Source of the DNA: CBFHWY01 sp965659675
Lineage (GTDB): Bacteria > Bacteroidota > Bacteroidia > Flavobacteriales_G > Salibacteraceae
Length of the DNA: 39,877 bases
Reading direction: 5' to 3'
Assembly: GCA_965659675.1 (NCBI GenBank)
Contig: CBFHWY010000018.1
Span: 1-39,877 of the forward strand
Positions 34,938-39,877 of the stretch are shown one piece after another. A program made the translations under genes and the position numbers. The notes beneath the pieces are model-generated. The model was not told where the DNA came from. It searched no databases and worked only from the letters and a program-made list of their open reading frames with translations. Position 1 is the stretch's first letter, and each line of letters begins with the position of its first letter.

Positions 34938-36977
34938 GTGGAAAAAAAGAGACAGATTATAACAGCAGCGCTACCCTATGCAAATGGTCCCTTGCATATC
35001 GGACATTTGGCAGGCGCCTATCTGCCAGCAGATATCTATGTCAAGTATCTCAGGGAACGAAAAAGGGAAGCCTTATTTGTTTGCGGAAGTGACGAACACG
35101 GTGCGGCAATTACACTTCGTGCAAAGAAGGAGGGAATAAGCCCTCAAGAGATCGTAGATAAATATCACGCGATTAATAAGAAAGCTTTTGAGGATCTTGG
35201 CTTTGATTTCGATATATACCACCGAACAAGTTCCGAATTGCATCAAAAAACAGCACAGGATTTCTTTCTGGACCTGGATAAAAAAGGTGTTTTTGAAAAA
35301 CGCACCAATGAACAGTTTTATGATCATGAATTTGAACAGTTTCTTGCTGATCGATACGTTACAGGTGAATGTCCGAAATGTGGCTACGTGGAGGCCTACG
35401 GTGATCAATGCGAGAACTGTGGTAGTTCATTGAACCCTTCCGAGCTAAAGAATCCTAAATCCGTTTTGAGTGGTAATTCGCCAGAGTTAAAAAGCACTGA
35501 ACATTACTACTTGCCCATGGATCAATATCAGGGGTGGGTGGAAGAGTGGATCTCAAAAGGAAAAGATGAGGGTAGAGCTGTACACGATCCTTCAAGCTGG
35601 AAGAAGCATGTACTTGGACAATGTTTGTCATGGTTAAAAGGTGGGCTCAAGGCACGTGCTATGACCAGAGACCTGGATTGGGGAGTTCCTGTGCCCTATA
35701 AAGATGCCTTGGGTAAGGTGCTTTATGTATGGCTTGATGCACCAATAGGATACATATCCGCTTCAAAACAATGGGCGATAGATCAACATGCTGATTGGAA
35801 AAAATACTGGATGGATCCCGATTCGGAATTGATCCATTTCATCGGAAAGGATAATATTGTTTTTCATTGTATCATATTCCCCATTCTGCTGAAGGCCCAT
35901 GGAGAATATAATCTACCCGTGAATGTACCGGCCAATGAATTTCTGAATCTTGAGGGACAAAAGATCTCAACTTCTCGAAATTGGGCGATCTGGGTACACG
36001 AGTATATTGCAGATTTCCCTGATAAATTGGATGAGCTTAGGTATGTATTAAATGCTATAGCTCCTGAGACGAAAGACTCAGAGTTCACCTGGGCCGATTA
36101 TCAGGCAAGGGTCAATAACGAGTTGGTTGCCATCTACGGCAATTTCGTTAATAGAAGTTTTGTGCTAACGAAGAAGTACTATAACGGACTTGTTCCCAAC
36201 CCGGGTGATCTGAGCGTGGAGGATCGGTCAGCCCTTGATAAAATCGCAGCGTTTAGAGAGAAAATAGAAAAAGCCATAGAAGGCTTTAATTTCAGGGAGG
36301 CACAGGCCGAGTTGATCAATTTGGCCCGACATGGAAACAAATATCTGGCGGACGAAGAGCCCTGGAAAAAGATCAAGGAAGATGAGTCTCGTGTAGAGCA
36401 GATCATGTTTGTTGCCTTGCAGATCACCGGGGCCCTTGCTGTGCTTTCTGGCCCTTTCTTGCCAGAGAGTTCCAGAAAATTAAAGAAGGCCCTGAAGCTT
36501 GAGCTTTCTTGGGATGATTTGAGTGCTAAAGCGATTTTAGCCCCTGGTTCTGAACTCGGTGAACTTGGTTTGTTATTCCAGAAGATTGAAGATAAGTTGG
36601 TAGAAGAGCAAAAAGCAAAGTTGAAAGCTCCTGAGCCAAAAAAGAATCAAAAAGCTATGATAAAATTTGATGATTTCACTAAGTTGGAAATGCGCATCGG
36701 AGAGATCTTAAGCGCTGAGAAGCACCCGAATGCAGATAAGTTACTGGTCATGAAACTTGACCTCGGCGATGAGCAACGTACGGTTGTTTCTGGTATAGCA
36801 GAGTTTTACAAGCCAGAGGAAGTGGTTGGAAAAAAAGTTAGCATGCTAACTAATTTAGAGCCTAGAAAAATTCGAGGCATAGAATCACAGGGTATGATCT
36901 TAATGGCCGAAGACGATAAAGGATTGAGCTTTTTAGAGCCCGAAAAGGCCATTGCCAACGGAGCGGAGATCCGATAG
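34938..36977 (+). CDS. metG: Methionine--tRNA ligase
   Basis: 679 residues from GTG 34938. The class I HIGH motif is PLHIGHLAGAY (residues 20-23). A zinc knuckle carries C145-x2-C148 and C158-x2-C161. The second active-site motif is KISTS (342-346) in place of KMSKS, a form I know from Bacteroidota MetG. After the anticodon-binding helices a linker leads to a C-terminal tRNA-binding OB-fold (about 576-679, FDDFTKLEMRIGEI and HPNADKLLVMKLDLG), like EMAP-II/Trbp111, which aids dimerisation and tRNA binding. It charges initiator and elongator tRNA-Met. A tRNA-Arg gene follows 19 bases after the stop. Confidence 0.97.
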   Translation: MEKKRQIITAALPYANGPLHIGHLAGAYLPADIYVKYLRERKREALFVCGSDEHGAAITLRAKKEGISPQEIVDKYHAINKKAFEDLGFDFDIYHRTSSELHQKTAQDFFLDLDKKGVFEKRTNEQFYDHEFEQFLADRYVTGECPKCGYVEAYGDQCENCGSSLNPSELKNPKSVLSGNSPELKSTEHYYLPMDQYQGWVEEWISKGKDEGRAVHDPSSWKKHVLGQCLSWLKGGLKARAMTRDLDWGVPVPYKDALGKVLYVWLDAPIGYISASKQWAIDQHADWKKYWMDPDSELIHFIGKDNIVFHCIIFPILLKAHGEYNLPVNVPANEFLNLEGQKISTSRNWAIWVHEYIADFPDKLDELRYVLNAIAPETKDSEFTWADYQARVNNELVAIYGNFVNRSFVLTKKYYNGLVPNPGDLSVEDRSALDKIAAFREKIEKAIEGFNFREAQAELINLARHGNKYLADEEPWKKIKEDESRVEQIMFVALQITGALAVLSGPFLPESSRKLKKALKLELSWDDLSAKAILAPGSELGELGLLFQKIEDKLVEEQKAKLKAPEPKKNQKAMIKFDDFTKLEMRIGEILSAEKHPNADKLLVMKLDLGDEQRTVVSGIAEFYKPEEVVGKKVSMLTNLEPRKIRGIESQGMILMAEDDKGLSFLEPEKAIANGAEIR

Positions 36978-36996
36978 TTTTAAGGTTTGCCAAATA

Positions 36997-37068
36997 GGCC
37001 CCATAGTTCAAGGGATAGAACAAAAGTTTCCTAAACTTTAGATCCAGGTTCGAGTCCTGGTGGGGCTA
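36997..37068 (+). tRNA. tRNA-Arg (anticodon CCT)
   Basis: A complete cloverleaf can be drawn: acceptor GGCCCCA (36997-37003) with TGGGGCT (37061-37067), with a G-U first pair; D-stem GTTC/GAAC (37006-37009, 37018-37021); anticodon stem AAAGT/ACTTT (37023-37027, 37035-37039) with loop TTCCTAA, anticodon CCT at 37030-37032; variable AGAT; T-stem CCAGG/CCTGG (37044-37048, 37056-37060) with loop TTCGAGT; discriminator A at 37068. CCA is not encoded. It reads AGG codons. The AT-rich integrase region starts directly after it, so its 3' half is the probable attachment site of an island. Confidence 0.95.
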
Positions 37069-37070
37069 CT
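37049..37070 (+). other. Candidate attachment site (att) in the 3' end of tRNA-Arg
   Basis: Tyrosine recombinases of islands commonly cross over in the T-loop to 3' end of a tRNA gene. Here that segment (TTCGAGTCC to GGGGCTACT) is followed at once by the composition change and, 116 bases on, by an integrase reading away from the tRNA. The second copy needed to prove the site is not in the window, so the exact core is unknown. Confidence 0.4.
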
Positions 37071-37123
37071 ATTTAAAAATATAAGCTATTGAATGTAAGA
37101 GTTTTAGGGTTTTTTATTTTAAA

Positions 37124-37145
37124 AAGGTTCCAAATAAGGTTCCAA
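37124..37145. repeat. Tandem 10-base direct repeat AAGGTTCCAA upstream of the integrase
   Basis: AAGGTTCCAA occurs at 37124-37133 and again at 37136-37145 with two bases between, a 12-base period. Its place between the presumed att core and the integrase promoter is where integrase arm-type or excisionase sites lie in other elements; that role is inferred. Confidence 0.55.
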
Positions 37146-37173
37146 CTTCAACCATCTGAACCACTTGTTTTTG

Positions 37174-37181
37174 TACCTTTA
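37174..37181 (+). promoter_or_regulatory. -7-like box 4 bases before the integrase GTG
   Basis: TACCTTTA matches TAnnTTTG at five of six fixed positions. Four bases (TTAG) separate it from the GTG at 37186, implying a nearly leaderless transcript. No clear -33. Confidence 0.35.
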
Positions 37182-37185
37182 TTAG

Positions 37186-38721
37186 GTGAGTTTATATCTG
37201 TCACTTAATTACCAGAAACCAAAATCGAGTTACTTGACTCAGGATTCTATTCCTGTTGTACTCTTTTACTACTTCAAGGGTAAGAAGATTAAAATCTCAA
37301 CAGGTGTTACCGTTCGAAAAGGTGATTGGAACCCCGATTTAGAAAATCCAATTAAACGTTCAGATTCAAATCACAAGTTCAAAAACCTTCAACTAAAACA
37401 AAAGATGGTTGAAGTTCAGAAAATCATTCAGAATATAGAACTGAATGGTCAGATACCTGAACCCACTCTTATCAAACTATATCTTAAGAAAGAAGACAAC
37501 AAGAAACTTGTTGAGACCAAAAAAGAGTTCGATTTCTTCATTCTAAGTGAAGAATACAATAAAACTGTACTTAGTGATGTTCGGTATACTTACAATTACA
37601 GAAGGAACGTAGTGAATTCATTCCATCAGTTCTCTTATTACATAAAAAATGAACTTGGGATGAGTTTCTTTCCCATTTCAGATTTCACAGATGATTTTCA
37701 GAAAGGTTATTTTAATTACTCTGTAGAGAAAAAGGAAAGGAGTAATTCGACTATTCAAAAACATTTCAAACATTTGAAATCGTTTGTCAAGTGGTGTTAC
37801 AAGAATGGGTATGTCGAATCACCCTTAGAAACAATAAAGGTCATCACCAACTTTGAAAAGGAGATTATCTATTTAAGAAGAGATGAGATTCTGAAGTTGT
37901 ATCATTTCACAGAGTTCAATTACTCAGAACCTAATCATCATAAATACACTACTGAATACTTCACTGATATTCTTAAGAACGGAAAAGAAGTAACTTATAC
38001 CAATTGGGAGGTCTATAAAGATATGTTGGTGTTTGGTTGTGGGTTAGGATGTCGTTTCAGTGATTTGGTAAATCTGAAAATTGATAACTACCAATTCGGA
38101 GAAGAAAGAACCAATGGATACTTTGTCTTCAGAATGAAGAAATCTCGTACCGGGAAACAAGTTCGAGTTCCAATCAACCAACTTACATTCAACATTTGGA
38201 AGAAGTATTCAAAGAACAAAACTCGATACGATTACATCTTTCCCAGAACACCTAAAGGAAATCCAATTTCAAATCAAAAGATGAATAAACATCTTAAGGA
38301 GATTGGAAGAATCGTTGGATTGAATAGATGGGTTCAAAACCCAACTTACACCTCTGATGGAAAGGTTAAAGAAGGAACTGATATTAGAGAACCACTACAT
38401 AAGTTTCTAACCTCTCATATCATCAGAAGAACTTTCATTAGAGAAGGTATCAATAACAATATTCCTTATCACGTTATCATGTCGATGAGTGGTCATTCAA
38501 ACGACAAGGTGTTTCAAGGGTATTTCAGTACGATAGATGAAGAATTGGATAAAACGGGTAAGATGATGTTCTCTATAACAAATGAAGTTCCTAAAACAGA
38601 AGAAAAGAAGGTTTCGGTAGATTCTGATTTGAAAACAAAACTATCTCAACTCAAATCACTCTTTGAGGAAGGATTGATTACTAAGGATGTGTATGAGATG
38701 AAGGTTGGGGAATTGATATAG
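37186..38721 (+). CDS. Tyrosine recombinase (integrase) with a SHOCT-like C-terminal tail
   Basis: 511 residues from GTG 37186. Residues about 1-110 hold an Arm-type DNA-binding N-terminus (KISTGVTVRKGDWNP), about 115-220 the SAM-like core-binding domain, and about 230-460 the catalytic domain, with R290 (GLGCRFSDL), a basic MKKSRTGK segment for the catalytic lysine, H411-x-x-R414, H437 (SMSGHSND) and the nucleophile Y446 (FQGYFSTI). All catalytic residues are present, so it should be active. Residues 481-511 (KLSQLKSLFEEGLITKDVYE) fit the SHOCT domain pattern, which is not usual for integrases. It probably inserts and, with a directionality factor, excises the island at tRNA-Arg. Codon use is AT-rich, unlike its chromosomal neighbours. 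Confidence 0.92.
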   Translation: MSLYLSLNYQKPKSSYLTQDSIPVVLFYYFKGKKIKISTGVTVRKGDWNPDLENPIKRSDSNHKFKNLQLKQKMVEVQKIIQNIELNGQIPEPTLIKLYLKKEDNKKLVETKKEFDFFILSEEYNKTVLSDVRYTYNYRRNVVNSFHQFSYYIKNELGMSFFPISDFTDDFQKGYFNYSVEKKERSNSTIQKHFKHLKSFVKWCYKNGYVESPLETIKVITNFEKEIIYLRRDEILKLYHFTEFNYSEPNHHKYTTEYFTDILKNGKEVTYTNWEVYKDMLVFGCGLGCRFSDLVNLKIDNYQFGEERTNGYFVFRMKKSRTGKQVRVPINQLTFNIWKKYSKNKTRYDYIFPRTPKGNPISNQKMNKHLKEIGRIVGLNRWVQNPTYTSDGKVKEGTDIREPLHKFLTSHIIRRTFIREGINNNIPYHVIMSMSGHSNDKVFQGYFSTIDEELDKTGKMMFSITNEVPKTEEKKVSVDSDLKTKLSQLKSLFEEGLITKDVYEMKVGELI

Positions 38722-38723
38722 AA

Positions 38724-38751
38724 AAAGGAGAACCGTTTCTGATTCTCCTTT
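38724..38751. terminator. Bidirectional terminator between integrase and LamG genes
   Basis: A perfect 9-bp stem AAAGGAGAA (38724-38732) / TTCTCCTTT (38743-38751) with a 10-base loop, flanked by an A-run at 38722-38726 and a short T-run. It lies 2 bases after the integrase stop and about 20 bases beyond the stop of the convergent LamG gene, so it can serve both. Confidence 0.75.
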
Positions 38752-38772
38752 AACCCTTATTTAATTGAATTT

Positions 38773-39762
38773 TTATTGAAGGACTATCTTTCTAATATCA
38801 GTGATGTTTCCACTTCCATCAATGAGATGGAGAAAGTATAATCCGTTCCCATTCCATCCATTCATATCGATACTGATTGGAGATTGAGTAACTGGTTCAT
38901 CAAATAAAGATTGACCAAGAGAGTTGATAATTTTTATTGAATATCCATTCATTGAAGAAATATCACCACAATCTATTTGAAGGTAATCATGGGTTGGGTT
39001 TGGGTAAATCGACAACAAGTATTCATAATTTGATGAAGTAATACCTACAATTGGAGTTTCGTTATAAACTCCAGAAACTTCTGTTGAATCCAATGATCGA
39101 TCCCAGATCCCAACTTCATCCACACTTCTAGTAGGAAGGGGATTATTGTTGAAGTTCCCGTGTGATCCAATACTAATACGATCTTCATCAAAAACTATAT
39201 TTGAAGTACTATTCAGAGAAGATATCAACTCCCCGTCTATATAGAGTGAGAGAATACTTCCATCGTAGGTCATCATCAAATGAATCCATGGACTTTGAGA
39301 TAAATCTATTGGAGAAGAAACAAATACAGAAGAGGACCCATTTCCGATTTGACCATAAATTTGTTTTAGTGATCCATTATCGTCAATATGAATCCTGTAT
39401 CCATCATTTGGTTCCTTCGAATTTCCTACTGAAAGGAGATTCCATCCTGTTGATGACCATGAACTATCAACTTTCATCCATCCTCCAAATGAAAATTGTT
39501 GATTAGAAAAAGTTGTGATATTATTCAGGAATAAACCTGTATCTGATATCACTTGTACAGAAGACTCAGGATTAAAGTTTCGATCAGTTGTAAAAATGAA
39601 TGTATCACCTACTAAATGGTTATTATTACCACTTAAATCATCAAGATTCATATCGAATGACCAATATCCAATCAATCCGTTGGTAGGAATGTAGGAAGGA
39701 ATATTTTGTGAATATCCAAAATAGGACATCCAAAGAATTCCTAAAGTTAAAAATGTTCTCAT
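38773..39762 (-). CDS. Secreted LamG-domain protein with T9SS C-terminal sorting domain
   Basis: 329 residues. A signal peptide (about 1-18, MRTFLTLGILWMSYFGYSQ) is followed by a LamG/concanavalin-like jelly roll (about 28-230: GLIGYWSFD, FSFGGWMK, WIHLMMTYDGSILSLYIDGE, SVDEVGIWDRSLDSTEV). The last ~80 residues are a type A T9SS sorting tail: LLSIYPNPTHDYLQID, IKIINSLGQSLFD and NGLYFLHL, ending RKIVLQ. It is expected to be exported by Sec, moved across the outer membrane by T9SS and anchored or released at the surface. LamG domains often bind glycans or proteins; the ligand is unknown. It is AT-rich like the integrase and lies 11 bases after a helix-turn-helix gene. Confidence 0.9.
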   Translation of the reverse strand: MRTFLTLGILWMSYFGYSQNIPSYIPTNGLIGYWSFDMNLDDLSGNNNHLVGDTFIFTTDRNFNPESSVQVISDTGLFLNNITTFSNQQFSFGGWMKVDSSWSSTGWNLLSVGNSKEPNDGYRIHIDDNGSLKQIYGQIGNGSSSVFVSSPIDLSQSPWIHLMMTYDGSILSLYIDGELISSLNSTSNIVFDEDRISIGSHGNFNNNPLPTRSVDEVGIWDRSLDSTEVSGVYNETPIVGITSSNYEYLLSIYPNPTHDYLQIDCGDISSMNGYSIKIINSLGQSLFDEPVTQSPISIDMNGWNGNGLYFLHLIDGSGNITDIRKIVLQ

Positions 39763-39773
39763 ATCATTTTGTT

Positions 39774-39877
39774 TTATAGACTCGAAGATATGTTTTTTGA
39801 TTCTTTTACCTTCTTAATCAAATTGGGAGAACACCCAACTATCTTCTGTATTTCTGAATATTTCAAACCACGTTCTA
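39774..39877 (-). CDS. C-terminal end of a helix-turn-helix protein (5' end outside window)
   Basis: On the minus strand a frame open to the window edge encodes 33 residues ending in TAA (39776-39774). They include RGLKYSEIQKIVGCSPNLIKK, which has the spacing of a helix-turn-helix (a first helix over YSEIQKIV, a turn at GCS, a recognition helix over PNLIKKVK). This pattern is usual at the end of serine recombinases and in small regulators or transposase subunits; which of these it is cannot be decided from the fragment. It precedes the LamG gene by 11 bases on the same strand, so they are probably co-transcribed. Confidence 0.55.
   Translation of the reverse strand, partial: ERGLKYSEIQKIVGCSPNLIKKVKESKNISSSL

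Larger units (their letters stand above)
37069..37185 (+). other. Spacer between tRNA-Arg and the integrase gene
   Basis: 117 AT-rich bases without an open frame of note. It contains T-rich runs after the tRNA (about 37100-37120), which may end the tRNA transcript, a tandem 10-base repeat at 37124-37145, and a promoter-like box at 37174-37181. Confidence 0.5.
37069..39877. mobile_element. Left end of an integrated genomic island (right end outside window)
   Basis: From the tRNA-Arg 3' end onward the DNA is visibly AT-richer (about one third G+C in a sampled line of the integrase gene, against mid-forties or higher in core genes). It encodes a tyrosine recombinase first, then unrelated accessory genes. 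This arrangement of tRNA, integrase and foreign composition is the standard sign of a site-specific integrated element. Its full content, size and mobility cannot be judged from the 2.8 kb visible. Confidence 0.65.

Noticed and set aside
1..39877. CRISPR array, insertion sequence or rRNA genes
   Set aside because: No regularly spaced repeats, no terminal inverted repeats around a transposase and no rRNA sequence were seen.

Overview
The window reads as a Bacteroidota chromosome, most probably a flavobacterium-like (Flavobacteriia) gliding or surface-associated marine-type bacterium. The evidence is the nadE / gldB-gldC neighbourhood, a TonB-dependent receptor with an N-terminal extension, a protein with a type IX secretion (T9SS) C-terminal sorting domain, -7 promoter boxes of the Bacteroidota form TAnnTTTG, and very sparse Shine-Dalgarno sites. 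Genus or species cannot be fixed from the sequence alone.

Layout. 1-278: end of a TPR protein. 281-3550: the thrS-infC-rpmI-rplT translation operon on the minus strand, with infC starting at an AUA codon. 3601-7446: GSCFA hydrolase, TonB-dependent receptor and Bcp-type peroxiredoxin on the plus strand. 7433-9072: nadE and an outer-membrane beta-barrel gene on the minus strand, divergent from gldB-gldC (9141-10456). 10434-12270: a sodium:solute symporter preceded by a 40-residue single-helix membrane protein that is easily missed. 12277-18117: DUF5522-type protein, urocanate hydratase, a hybrid histidine kinase with REC and HPt-like ends, and a glycosyltransferase. 18114-20888: a LytTR response regulator divergent from a diheme cytochrome c and a DoxX-like membrane protein. 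20925-23231: a secreted WG-repeat-like protein. 23212-25647: pheT. 25748-28451: a receiver protein and a PAS/GAF sensor kinase. 28481-30130: an alpha/beta hydrolase-OsmC fusion and a small membrane protein. 30131-34841: AsmA-like protein (with an in-frame stop before a coding-looking tail), a pseudouridine synthase, a YraN-family protein and an LD-carboxypeptidase. 34938-36977: metG. 36997-37068: tRNA-Arg(CCT).

Immediately after the tRNA the base composition becomes clearly AT-richer. There follow a tyrosine recombinase with a SHOCT-like tail, a LamG protein with a T9SS sorting tail, and the end of a helix-turn-helix protein. I read this as the left end of an integrated island using the tRNA-Arg gene as its attachment site; its far end is outside the window.

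The core part is very compact. Convergent neighbours repeatedly share their last 4-23 bases or abut directly, and no stretch of 300 bases lacks a gene. The most unusual points are the tRNA-anchored island with its SHOCT-tailed integrase, the TAA interrupting the end of the AsmA-like gene, the hidden small symporter partner, and the AUA start of infC.
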